Positions 16,793-25,764 of a DNA stretch of 64,000 nucleotides are shown piece after piece. The notes under the pieces were generated by a model that was given only the letters and a program-made list of their open reading frames with translations, had not been told where the DNA came from and did not search any database. A program made the translations under genes and the position numbers. The stretch spans positions 2,301,001 through 2,365,000 of the forward strand of contig NZ_CP060632.1 in assembly GCF_014337155.1 (NCBI RefSeq), given 5' to 3'. This DNA is from Wujia chipingensis (GTDB taxonomy: Bacteria > Bacillota > Clostridia > Lachnospirales > Lachnospiraceae). How positions within the stretch are numbered: position 1 is the stretch's first letter; the number at the start of each line of letters is the position of its first letter.

Positions 16793-17839
16793 TTAGCGAT
16801 TAATAGGAAAGCCAGTTACTATCCCTTCACCGCCTGGTTCAACAATCACTCTAATATCTAAACTATGGTTTTGTCCTTCAACAGTAAATCTAACTGGTCT
16901 ACCATTTCTTGTGGTAAGAGGAGCGTTTGGATCTGGACCACCAATAGTTTTCGGTGCATTTCGACCACTTCCTGGACCTGTAGCTTGTTGCCAAATTGAT
17001 TTTGGACTATTCGCAACATCTTCGACAGCCTTAATAGCATTATCATCGGACCAAGTATCTGGAAAAGCACTATTGCCAAATCCGCGATTTGGACCGTGCC
17101 CAGGATCATCTGGACCTTCGCCTTCACCAGGATTTATCTTTTCAATAGCGAGCAGACCAGCAGTTGTAAGTACCAATGTACCAGCAACAAAGCACGCCAT
17201 ATTCTGAGAAGCAGCACCTGAGAACGAAGATACCAAGCTTACCCCCATCTGGAACTTGTTGTATACATCGCTCTGATGCATTTTGTTGTTAAGTTCCGTG
17301 ATTGGGTTATTAGGATCAATCATCCCCAATCCTAATGATACCATGTCAAAACCATCCATACTATTAGAAATGGCCCCGCTGATTTTAGAGGTTGTCTGGA
17401 TTGCGTTTCCTAATTTAGAACCGCAGGTTATGAATTTGCCGGCGATTCCGCCTACGCCGCCCAAGGCACCACCCATTATGGCACCATCTAATGCACCTTG
17501 GGCAAATCCTTCTAGGAATGAGCCTCCTGTTAGCATACTGGTAATTCCGCCAATCAAGCCACCGGTCAAAGCACCTTTTAAAGCTCCGATAAGAATGCCA
17601 GTGCCTATACCCTGTAAGCCAGGAACACAAATGCAGACAACAGCCACTACGATTTCAATTACCAGAACGATCTCTTTCCAGTGATCTTTACACCACTGAC
17701 CGACCTTTTTCAAACCTTCGCAAAATTTTTCCCAGTCGGTCTTTTCGCAGTCAGGCTTAAGATAAGAGTATTGTTTGTAAAAGTCCTTCTTAGCACGTGA
17801 GATTTCGGATGATGCCGAATTATCACGATCTACCGTCAA
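16793..17839 (-). CDS. EndoU-type polymorphic toxin, N-terminally truncated
   Basis: About 348 residues in an open frame that runs from a TGA at 17915. No ATG is available near the front; TTG 17839 is only a formal start. A helix (EIVLVIEIVVAVVCICVPG), a glycine-rich pre-toxin region (GIGTGILIGALKGALTGG) and a stub that looks like the start of a Hint autoprocessing domain (ACFVAGTLVLTTAGLLAIE) come first. The last 90 residues (FPDTWSDDNAIKAVEDVA to IRVIVEPGGEGIVTGFPINR) fit the bacterial EndoU RNase domain. The delivery module is missing and Hint is cut short, so this looks like an orphan toxin tip. Confidence 0.75.
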   Translation of the reverse strand: MTVDRDNSASSEISRAKKDFYKQYSYLKPDCEKTDWEKFCEGLKKVGQWCKDHWKEIVLVIEIVVAVVCICVPGLQGIGTGILIGALKGALTGGLIGGITSMLTGGSFLEGFAQGALDGAIMGGALGGVGGIAGKFITCGSKLGNAIQTTSKISGAISNSMDGFDMVSLGLGMIDPNNPITELNNKMHQSDVYNKFQMGVSLVSSFSGAASQNMACFVAGTLVLTTAGLLAIEKINPGEGEGPDDPGHGPNRGFGNSAFPDTWSDDNAIKAVEDVANSPKSIWQQATGPGSGRNAPKTIGGPDPNAPLTTRNGRPVRFTVEGQNHSLDIRVIVEPGGEGIVTGFPINR

Positions 17840-17915
17840 GTTAATAAACTCATCGACTTCTCTTTGGGTTGCTTCGAGACCCGCAATCTGCTGTTCTTGT
17901 GTCTGAGAAGAGGTT

Positions 17916-17950
17916 CAAAAACAGTTAACTTCTAAATCAACTGTTTTTTG
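17916..17950. other. Inverted repeat at the toxin gene breakpoint
   Basis: CAAAAACAGTT and AACTGTTTTTTG form a stem right at the point where the toxin frame becomes closed. It may be a terminator or the scar of the rearrangement that removed the front of the toxin gene. From here to 18127 I see no gene. Confidence 0.45.
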
Positions 17951-18127
17951 AAAGGTCGTTTCATCAGATTCTTATAGCAATCCAGCAAATAATCTCATAA
18001 ATAATTGTCCCAGTCGCAAATATGCACTTCGTCCGGTTTGATATTGGTCTGTCACATCACGACATTCTCCCAGCGTGTTCACTCTTTTTTGAAATAGAAC
18101 AACAACACAGCAACAACTCAAATCGAC

Positions 18128-19381
18128 TTAAAATTCCAGACTATTCGCATTCAGCAAGAAATACTTCATTCCCATGATGACAAAACCTTCATCATTTCTC
18201 CAAGGCTTTTTGCTGCCATTTACAATGACGATCTTCTTGAAAGAGTCCGGGATATTACGCAGAGAATTGAACTCCTGCGTCTGTTTTTCTTCCGAAGTCA
18301 TGTCATATGCAACCTGGATATAGTATCTCTGGTTTCCTTGATTCACCACAAAGTCAACCTCCAACTGCTTGCGAACACGTTTGCCCTCTTTATCCTTATC
18401 GAAGATATCCACGACACCCACATCAACATTGTAGCCACGGATCAACAGCTCGTTATAAACAATGTTCTCCATGATATGAGTAGGCTCCTGCTGTCTGAAA
18501 TTCAGACGTGCATTTCTCAGTCCCAGATCCGTAAAGTAGTATTTCAGATTTGCACCGATATACTTTCTGCCCTTAATATCGTATCGGCTTGCCTTGGAAA
18601 TCAAAAAGGCATCTGTCAAATAGTCGATATGCTTGGAGATGGTTTTATTAGCATAAGTCATCTGACGCTCACTAGCAAAGGTATTGGCAATCTTTGAAGG
18701 GTTGGTCGGTGCGCCGATTGCAGATGCAAGCACATCAACCAGAATCCCAATCTCATCCACGTTCTGAATCTTATTTCTTTCAATAACATCCTTCAGATAG
18801 ACATTTGCAAAGATGTTCTTCAGATAGTCCGCTTTCTGTCGTTCGCTCTGGAAACTTACGATCTGCGGCAATCCTCCGTAGATCATGTAGTCATCCCATG
18901 CATCATCATAATCGCCGTCATAGACAGAATAAAACTCTGCAAAGGAGAGAGGGTAGATTCTAATCTCATCACCTCTGCCACGGAATTCGGTCACAATGTC
19001 GCTGGACAGGAACTTGGAATTACTTCCGGTGACATACACATCAATATTGCTCATGCGGAGCAGGCTGTTCAGCACTTCCTCAAATTGTGACATAAACTGC
19101 ACTTCATCAAGAAGCAGATAGTATTTGCCATCGTCTTTCATGGCATCTTTGATGTACTTGAAACACACCTTAGGATCTCTTAGTTCCTCATTTTCAATAC
19201 CGTCCAATGCAATCTCAATAATATGATCAACATCAACGCCGTTCTCCAGTAAGTATCTCTTAAAGATGGTAAACAGCAAAAAGGATTTGCCACATCTACG
19301 AATGCCGGTAATCACCTTTATCATTCCATTATCTTTTCGCAGGGTCAGCTGCTGTAGGTAAGCGTCTCTTTTAATCTCCAT
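18128..19381 (-). CDS. AAA ATPase with DUF4143 domain (second member)
   Basis: Protein of 417 residues, same family as 9710-10906 but clearly divergent. Walker A is ITGIRRCGKS, Walker B YLLLDEVQF, the sensor-like YVTGSNSKFL follows, and the C-terminal nuclease-like pattern is LEVDFVVNQGNQRYYIQV. Start at ATG 19381 with GGGGGAG upstream; the frame is open to 19414. Two direct repeats flank its promoter, so it is probably regulated by a dedicated factor. Biological role is unsettled for the family. Confidence 0.87.
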   Translation of the reverse strand: MEIKRDAYLQQLTLRKDNGMIKVITGIRRCGKSFLLFTIFKRYLLENGVDVDHIIEIALDGIENEELRDPKVCFKYIKDAMKDDGKYYLLLDEVQFMSQFEEVLNSLLRMSNIDVYVTGSNSKFLSSDIVTEFRGRGDEIRIYPLSFAEFYSVYDGDYDDAWDDYMIYGGLPQIVSFQSERQKADYLKNIFANVYLKDVIERNKIQNVDEIGILVDVLASAIGAPTNPSKIANTFASERQMTYANKTISKHIDYLTDAFLISKASRYDIKGRKYIGANLKYYFTDLGLRNARLNFRQQEPTHIMENIVYNELLIRGYNVDVGVVDIFDKDKEGKRVRKQLEVDFVVNQGNQRYYIQVAYDMTSEEKQTQEFNSLRNIPDSFKKIVIVNGSKKPWRNDEGFVIMGMKYFLLNANSLEF

Positions 19382-19400
19382 CGTTACGCTCCCCCTTTCC

Positions 19401-19496
19401 GTGCATCTGCACACTTTTTAGTAATGCTATCACAGAGCGACGTGAATTTCAATATGCATTCCCATTTTATGTGCATCTACACACTTTTATGTAATG
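19401..19496 (-). promoter_or_regulatory. Promoter region of the ATPase with paired 26-bp direct repeats
   Basis: Two near-identical 26-bp units (19401-19426 and 19471-19496) lie 70 bases apart. Each has a GTGCATCT(G/A)CAC core, palindromic in the first, then ACTTTT and GTAATG. Between them the minus strand has TTGAAA, 17 bases, TAGCAT. The units thus flank a plausible promoter, as operator pairs do. Confidence 0.6.
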
Positions 19497-19698
19497 TTGA
19501 TAAATATATTTTCAGATTTTTTTGATTGCAGGGGTGTCTATAATCGATTACTCCAATCGTTATTATAGGTAGACAACAAAAAGAAGATGGTTCCGATGTT
19601 TCATTAAATATGTTCGTTAGTCTTTTACGCAAAGGATTCTATCTCCTCTGCGCCCTAATGCTTTTCGGATTCAGTTCAACAAACTTGAAGTTGACTAA
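19497..19698. other. Non-coding interval
   Basis: I see no gene here. Short inverted T/A-rich stretches lie near 19540-19570 but form no convincing terminator. Confidence 0.4.
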
Positions 19699-20367
19699 TT
19701 ATTGTGTTTTAATGATTCTATAAACTACCCCCAATTGAGCAGGGTATGTTTCTTTAATCATTCCATTAAACCATATTGTAACGATATCTCCCACCTGAAC
19801 ATCTTCCGCTAAATTTTCTGCCGATACATAATACTCTCCATCATTCATCTGACAAAAGCCTTCAGCTGTACTCACATGCGTTACAAGAAGTTCTCCATCA
19901 TCGATAATTTCTTTTACTTTTGCATTAAAATTGATAACCTCTATTGGAATAGACGTATCATCTTTTTCAATATCTCTAAATATGATTCGTTCGTCATCAA
20001 TGACTACTATGAGCTGACCTTCAGAACTCCTTTGATAATGATATCCGCTTCCGAAATTTGATTGATTATTTTCAGATGGTAACTCTGTCCCTGCCACTGT
20101 TGACACAATTTCTCCATCCATTGTTCCACAACCAGGCATTGACGCTACATATCCTGTGTCTTTATATATAACACCATCAACCATAACACATGGAGGATAT
20201 GAGCCAGTATCTGCTATTTGCTCATTTTGTACTACATCATCATTTTCTTTATTTTCTGTTTCTACGGACACATTTCCAGACACAGGTTCTTTATTTTCTT
20301 GATTCGTTCCACATCCAGCCATTCCCAGCACCATACATAATACAAGCAGATAGATTACTTTTTTCAT
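19699..20367 (-). CDS. Lipoprotein of unknown function
   Basis: Protein of 222 residues. The lipobox is GMAGC with Cys19, followed by an acidic, low-complexity linker (residues 20-55) and then a beta-rich domain (CVMVDGVIYKDTGYVAS, IPIEVINFNAKVKEI, VQVGDIVTIWFNGMI). The last part resembles OB-like domains of secreted Firmicute lipoproteins. AAGGAGG stands before the ATG. It lies 47 bases downstream of the epimerase gene, but no functional link is evident. Confidence 0.75.
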   Translation of the reverse strand: MKKVIYLLVLCMVLGMAGCGTNQENKEPVSGNVSVETENKENDDVVQNEQIADTGSYPPCVMVDGVIYKDTGYVASMPGCGTMDGEIVSTVAGTELPSENNQSNFGSGYHYQRSSEGQLIVVIDDERIIFRDIEKDDTSIPIEVINFNAKVKEIIDDGELLVTHVSTAEGFCQMNDGEYYVSAENLAEDVQVGDIVTIWFNGMIKETYPAQLGVVYRIIKTQ

Positions 20368-20414
20368 AATACATGCCTCCTTAACTTATATTTTTTAACT
20401 CTATAAACTGGAAT

Positions 20415-21323
20415 TTAACTTTCCACTAAGTTTTCATCAATAAACTCAAAATATGGTTTCTTATTAACTTCAGTGTTATGTTCAAGATACCATTCAGCTG
20501 CATCCTTCAATCCATCTTCTAAAGTTGTAGTTTCCGAGAATATCTCGCCTTGACGAGACACATCCAAATAGTACTCATAGTTGTAAAAACTAAAATAATT
20601 TCTCTGTTCAATTTCCTCATAGACATTTACAAAAGTCGGCTTTTTTCCTAAACTCTCGTAACATTTTGTAACCCACTCTTTTATAGATACTGCTTCAGCA
20701 TTACCAACATTTAAAATATGCTCCTCTGGTTTTTCCTTTATAATCACTTCCATCAACCTGCACAAATCTTTCACATGGAAAAATTGTAATTTCATATCTC
20801 CATCCTTTGGTAAATAGAATTTTCTATCTGCTAACGCACAATCAAATACAAACGCCTCTCTATAAACGTTATTCATAGGCCCATATAGGTATGGCGGTCT
20901 TAATATATACGCATCTTTCACTCTTTCAAGTAATGCCTTTTCAGCTGCTATTTTATCAGTTCCATATGTACCCCAAAAGATATTTGCGGCTTTTTCTGAT
21001 TCTTCAAGAAATGGTTGAACTCCATACTCTGGATACACAGCACTTGAACTAATCATAATGTACTGTCCATAAGAACCTAATTCCTTAACAAAATCAATAA
21101 TGTCTTTTTCGTTATAAGCTGTTATATCAGCCACAACATCAAAAGAGAGGTTTTTCAATATACCATTCAAATTATGTCTATCGCCTTCAATGAGTTTTAC
21201 TCCCCGAACTTGTGACTTAGTATTTCTGTTAAGTACATATACTTCATAGCCCATATTCACAAAATATTCAGCTGCATACTTACTTACAAAAGTTGTTCCC
21301 CCTGTTACTAGTATCTTTTTCAT
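20415..21323 (-). CDS. NAD-dependent epimerase/dehydratase family protein
   Basis: Protein of 302 residues with an N-terminal Rossmann fold. The dinucleotide motif is VTGGTTFVSKYAA, a variant of TGxxGxxG. SSSAVYPE supplies the catalytic Ser region, and YGTDKIAAEK holds the Tyr-x3-Lys pair. This is an extended SDR; substrates are usually nucleotide sugars, but the TGGTxF start is more typical of reductases of uncertain substrate. AAGGAGG precedes the ATG. Confidence 0.85.
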   Translation of the reverse strand: MKKILVTGGTTFVSKYAAEYFVNMGYEVYVLNRNTKSQVRGVKLIEGDRHNLNGILKNLSFDVVADITAYNEKDIIDFVKELGSYGQYIMISSSAVYPEYGVQPFLEESEKAANIFWGTYGTDKIAAEKALLERVKDAYILRPPYLYGPMNNVYREAFVFDCALADRKFYLPKDGDMKLQFFHVKDLCRLMEVIIKEKPEEHILNVGNAEAVSIKEWVTKCYESLGKKPTFVNVYEEIEQRNYFSFYNYEYYLDVSRQGEIFSETTTLEDGLKDAAEWYLEHNTEVNKKPYFEFIDENLVES

Positions 21324-21433
21324 AAATTCCTCCTTAGTTCTAAAAATACCGATTTGTTAACCTCTTTTTATCTCTTAAACCAATTCTATTATGTATCATA
21401 TTTTATGTCAAACAAAACTCAATCTCAACCAAA

Positions 21434-21487
21434 TAATCCCCTCCACACCAGAGCATATTTCGCTTGCTTCCGGTACAGAAGGGGATT
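21434..21487 (-). terminator. Hairpin downstream of the decarboxylase beta gene
   Basis: AATCCCCT pairs with AGGGGATT, with further partial pairing inside a large loop. It begins a few bases past the stop at 21493. Confidence 0.55.
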
Positions 21488-21492
21488 TTGAT

Positions 21493-22274
21493 TTAACTAA
21501 GTAACGTAATATAGATACCGGTCAGGATTGCCGTTGTGATAACGCCGCAGATATTCGCGCCGAGAGCATAATCCAGAATAAATGCTGCCGGATTTGCCTT
21601 TGCAGCAGCCTTCTGTGCAACCTTCGCCGTAGACGGCACACACGACACACCTGCGATGCCAACCGTCGGATTGAACTTTCCTTTCTTAAAGAAATATACA
21701 ACATAGCCGCCAATGATGGAAACGGCTGCCGAAGAACCGGCGTCAAGCCCCATCGCACGCGCGATCGGATAGGTTGCAACCGTACCAAGCTCCGCAAAAA
21801 GCGCGATCGTCATACTGATAAATGGGTGTTCAAGCACATAACCGATATCACACAGGATACCGATTCCCATAAATACGAGACACGCGATCAATCCGTTACT
21901 GAACGTCAGGTTATAAATCGGCTGCAGGAAATTGATCTGCATGTATGTCATCAGCTCATCGGTCGTCGAAAGTAGCGGATCAATGATCAGGTTTCCGATC
22001 TGATTTTCACCGAGGAACAAAACGCCCGCATTGACCGCAGACATACCAAGTCCCATCGGCACCATGATGAGCGGCTCCAACGTTCCCTTCACGCCTAAAT
22101 ACACCAATAAGAATCCTAAAAAGATCAACACGACTCTCGCAATCGCAATCTGTGGTGACTGCGCAAACATTGTACCGATACCCTGGAAAAGATCTAAGAT
22201 ACTGCGCACAGAATACTTAAGGCTGCAATTAAAATTGCCACAATAATTCGCTTGTGATCTGCACATCGTCTCAT
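21493..22274 (-). pseudogene. Sodium-translocating decarboxylase subunit beta, damaged
   Basis: The frame encodes a GcdB/OadB-like membrane protein, the Na+ channel part of biotin-dependent decarboxylases. Two defects are visible. A ribosome site (AGGAG) points to ATG 22274, whose frame gives MRRCADHKRIIVAILIAALS and then a stop; the main frame (ATG 22266) yields an unlikely hydrophilic start, so a one-base shift is probable. Inside, AAVSIIGG is joined directly to YVVYFFKKGKFNPTVGIAG. Full-length members have about 150 residues here, starting with GGADGP, which holds the essential Asp. Total length is 257 residues against the usual 370-430. No alpha, gamma or delta subunit is nearby. Confidence 0.75.
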
Positions 22275-22366
22275 ACTTAACTCCTCGTTGGAACTCGTTT
22301 CTTCAATGGCAAATCATAGCGAATTATGTGGCAACTGTTAATTTCTATTTTACTTTTTTTAACCGT

Positions 22367-23167
22367 TTATGGTCTCTGACCAAGCGCTCCCTCTAATGTC
22401 AGTGTCTCACCGCTCATATACTTGAAATCCGGTGACGCAAGCTGTACACAGACACGTCCGATTTCCTTTTCTACATCCCCAAAATGTCCCATCGGCGGTG
22501 TGTGGACATTTGCCTTAAATGCATCCGGATATGCTTTCTCGAAATTCTCAAGCTGTGCAGTCCATGCAAGCGGACATACCACATTCGCATTGATGCCATC
22601 GGCAGCCCACTCGGTTGCTGCGACTCTCGTCAGTCCACGGATGCCTTCCTTCGCTGCAGCGTAAGCGCACTGTCCGAAGTTTCCGAACAAGCCTGCGCCC
22701 GATGCAAAATTGATCACGGAGCCCTTCGTCTCCTTCAGATATGGATAGCATGCTTTCATATAATAAAATGCTGCATACAATCCGGAATAAATCGCAAGGT
22801 CAAACTGTGCGGTTGTATGATCGGCGATCGTCACACCGGAAGCAGAAGCCTGCGCGTTGTTGATCAGTACATCAATTCTTCCAAATGTATCGATCGTCTG
22901 CTTTACAACATTTGCCACGACTGCCTCGTTGTCAGAGCCGGCGCTTACATCTGCCTGTACCGGAAGCACCTTCACGCCATATTTGCGTTCGATTTCTTCT
23001 TTTGCATCGTCAAGTTTCTGCACGTTCCGTCCGGTCAGGACAAGGTTTGCCCCTTCCTTCGCATAGGCAGTTGCGATTCCATATCCAATCGAACCGCAGC
23101 TTCCGTCGCTCAAAACCGCGCGTCCGCCACCTGTGATAATTGCTACTTTACCTTCTAAAAATCCCAT
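22367..23167 (-). CDS. SDR family oxidoreductase with extended glycine motif
   Basis: Protein of 266 residues, a classical short-chain dehydrogenase. IITGGGRAVLSDGSC then GSIGYGIATAYAKEG is the cofactor loop, with about eight extra residues inside the usual TGxxxGxG. Other marks are LINNAQAS, the Ser in NFASGAG and YAAAK with Tyr-x3-Lys. LVLTGRN after strand 2 suggests NADP use. The substrate is unknown. Start at ATG 23167 after AAAGGGG; the upstream open frame to 23215 has no ribosome site. Confidence 0.88.
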   Translation of the reverse strand: MGFLEGKVAIITGGGRAVLSDGSCGSIGYGIATAYAKEGANLVLTGRNVQKLDDAKEEIERKYGVKVLPVQADVSAGSDNEAVVANVVKQTIDTFGRIDVLINNAQASASGVTIADHTTAQFDLAIYSGLYAAFYYMKACYPYLKETKGSVINFASGAGLFGNFGQCAYAAAKEGIRGLTRVAATEWAADGINANVVCPLAWTAQLENFEKAYPDAFKANVHTPPMGHFGDVEKEIGRVCVQLASPDFKYMSGETLTLEGALGQRP

Positions 23168-23213
23168 GTCATAATCCCCTTTCGTATCATAATTCAGATA
23201 TGTATATTGTACC

Positions 23214-23255
23214 AAAAAAACGCATGCTTCTCAATGAGGATACATGCGTTTTTTT
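23214..23255 (-). terminator. Terminator of the FtsX-type permease gene
   Basis: AAAAAACGCATG pairs with CATGCGTTTTTT, giving a stem with T-runs on both sides. It lies just past the stop at 23262. Confidence 0.85.
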
Positions 23256-23261
23256 CTCATT

Positions 23262-25763
23262 TTACTCGCGATTCTTCAGCACTTCGGCCGGTAGCATCTG
23301 CTTGATTTTCCGCACAAGTAAATGATTGATAATGAAATACAATACAAGTACACCTGCGAACATCGCCAGATACAGCCATGCCGGAAAGGACTTGTCGACA
23401 CCACACGCAATGTTCGGCACGAACTGCGGCTCGTACGTCGCATCAAGCAGTACCTTCGCAAGCGGAATCGAAACAAGCGCACCGATCAAAACGATATAGA
23501 AGTTTCCATCCAGATACATCTTTTTCACTTCCTTGTTCCGGTAACCGAAGATCTTGATCAGCGCAATGCTGAACGAAGAACGATCGATCATAACCTTCAT
23601 CATCAGGTACAGGACAATGGCAAAGATCAAGGCAGATACAGCACCGATCGTAATGATCATCGACCGCATCTGGTCGGAGAAGATTCCGGCTGCTTTCTTC
23701 ACGTCGTCACGTGTCAGCGTCGAATACAGACGTCCACCCTCGACACCCAGATCATGATCTGCAAATACGACATTGTAATAATCCTCCTGCTCGCCGAACA
23801 GATCAAGTGCCTTATCATATGGAAGGAACACCATGAAGCTTGGGGCATACTGTGTCACTGCCTCAATCTCAAATGCGTAGATCTTTCCGTTTTCCTCATC
23901 CTTCAGGGTGATCACATCCCCCTTTTTCAATCCATATTTGTAAGAAATGGATGAGCTGATTGTTACCTTATCTGCAGAATCAGATAGTATCACATCAAAG
24001 AACGGATTGTTCTCCTTGATGCCAAGCACTGTTACATCGAAGTTATATCCATAGATTTCCTTCTTCAACGTCTTGGCATAAGCTTCATAGCCGCCATCCG
24101 GCACTTGTTCGGCTGGATATTTATAGGTATACATATATTCAAATTTCGTATCTGCGACATAATCGTCCTGTACAGCATGACAATATGTATAAATCTCCAT
24201 GGACATTACCAAAAGCAGGATACTTACAAACATACCAAATACAACGGTAAGTGCCGTCCGTCTCTCACGCAGGATCTGACGGATACGGAACAACTTCATG
24301 AACTTCATGTTGCCGAGCTTCACATCCTTGCCCTTTGCGGCCTTCTGCTCATTTTTCAGAAGGATAAGCACCGGACGGGACAGGCGCTTACGGATAACCA
24401 GGCTCGTCACGATCAGACATATGATTGGCGGAATCACAACACCATATATGATTGTATATGGCAGTACCTGCACCGCTATATCCGGCAGAGAATAATAATT
24501 ATATGCATCCTGCATCTGATACCACACGCCAATCCTTGTGTAAGCAAGTGCTGTTCCAATCGCACCTCCGATCAGGGAAATCAAAGTCGGAAGCAGGATA
24601 TAATGCTTCATCAGATCCTTTCGCTTTACACCGAGTGCATAGAGGGCTCCGATCACGGCACTCTCCTGATCGATAGAATGTACCACGAATACAGAAAGTA
24701 CATAAGCGATCAACACAAGGAGCAGAACGCCCGCGATCATTCCAATTGTCTTGTTCATCTCCACATCATCGCCCGCTGCATGGATACGCACATTGTCCTC
24801 TGCAGTTACAAAGGAAAGCAGGTTATCGGCATCGGCAGTGAAGATCTCATCAAGCATATCCTCTGTCTCATCCTTCAATTCCTGCACGCCATCCTGTACA
24901 TCAGATGCACCGTCGGCTGCGTTCTGAAGAGCGGGGTTATTGTCTGTCAGCTCAGAAAGTCCTTCAGCAAGCTCCTTTGCACCGTCAGCAAGCTCATTAA
25001 TTCCATCGCGAAATTCCTCTTCCCTGCCGAGCGTCCGGTCCCAATACTCCTGAAAATACACATCATCCACATCGTCGGATGAGAAGGAAAGCTTCTTTAA
25101 CTCTGCCTTTAATTCATCATCGGTCATCGCATCATTTAACTTATATGCATAATAATATTCCTCAGACTTCGCGCTCTTGCCTTCCTTTTGTAGTGTCGTG
25201 TACGCCTCATCTGTCACAAATGCCAAGCCGAAATTCAGGCTGTCACAGCTTGTGTCACTGAGTGATTTCAATGGGCTGTCGTAATCCGGCACCGTGCCGA
25301 TACCGCTTACTTTATATGTGCGGTCACCAAGAACAATTGTATCTCCCACGTGTATATCATTTTTCTCCGCATATTGCCGCTCAAGAACAAGCTCATCGTC
25401 TGCCTGTGCGAGCTTACCCGCGCAAATCGCAATCGTATTGATTTCGGTACGATTGCGGAATACTCGAATTGTCTTATCCCCATCGACAGCATAATCTAAG
25501 AAAAACATTTTCTCCAATGTAATTCCCTTATCCGTCAGTGCGTCCCACTCGCTCTCCTTCATCGGAACAAAGAGGGAAAACTGACCATCTTCGACGTTCT
25601 GCTTCTCCGCCTCGGTTGTTGTGCCACGCATAACCGTCTCTGCTGCTCCAACAACACTCACAACCATGTACATGCTGAGAATCAACAAAAATGCGAGTGC
25701 CAGATAACGCGGCAGGTTCTCTTTGAAATCTCTGAAAATTCTTTTGCGTAATACTTTCTGCAT
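23262..25763 (-). CDS. FtsX-like ABC transporter permease
   Basis: Protein of 833 residues of the MacB/FtsX type. A first helix (residues 17-40) is followed by a large extracytoplasmic domain with a helical hairpin region rich in E and D (near 230-310). Three helices follow, then a second extracytoplasmic domain and a final three helices. Two FtsX modules in one chain match permeases that power extracellular peptide or lipoprotein handling, or antibiotic sensing, rather than transport across the membrane. The start ATG 25763 directly follows the TAA of the ATPase gene, so the pair is coupled. Confidence 0.9.
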   Translation of the reverse strand: MQKVLRKRIFRDFKENLPRYLALAFLLILSMYMVVSVVGAAETVMRGTTTEAEKQNVEDGQFSLFVPMKESEWDALTDKGITLEKMFFLDYAVDGDKTIRVFRNRTEINTIAICAGKLAQADDELVLERQYAEKNDIHVGDTIVLGDRTYKVSGIGTVPDYDSPLKSLSDTSCDSLNFGLAFVTDEAYTTLQKEGKSAKSEEYYYAYKLNDAMTDDELKAELKKLSFSSDDVDDVYFQEYWDRTLGREEEFRDGINELADGAKELAEGLSELTDNNPALQNAADGASDVQDGVQELKDETEDMLDEIFTADADNLLSFVTAEDNVRIHAAGDDVEMNKTIGMIAGVLLLVLIAYVLSVFVVHSIDQESAVIGALYALGVKRKDLMKHYILLPTLISLIGGAIGTALAYTRIGVWYQMQDAYNYYSLPDIAVQVLPYTIIYGVVIPPIICLIVTSLVIRKRLSRPVLILLKNEQKAAKGKDVKLGNMKFMKLFRIRQILRERRTALTVVFGMFVSILLLVMSMEIYTYCHAVQDDYVADTKFEYMYTYKYPAEQVPDGGYEAYAKTLKKEIYGYNFDVTVLGIKENNPFFDVILSDSADKVTISSSISYKYGLKKGDVITLKDEENGKIYAFEIEAVTQYAPSFMVFLPYDKALDLFGEQEDYYNVVFADHDLGVEGGRLYSTLTRDDVKKAAGIFSDQMRSMIITIGAVSALIFAIVLYLMMKVMIDRSSFSIALIKIFGYRNKEVKKMYLDGNFYIVLIGALVSIPLAKVLLDATYEPQFVPNIACGVDKSFPAWLYLAMFAGVLVLYFIINHLLVRKIKQMLPAEVLKNRE

Positions 25764-25764
25764 C

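Noticed and set aside
24105..25082. A 325-residue plus-strand frame
   Set aside because: It is the antisense shadow of the FtsX-type permease, with no ribosome site and H/C/R-rich composition.
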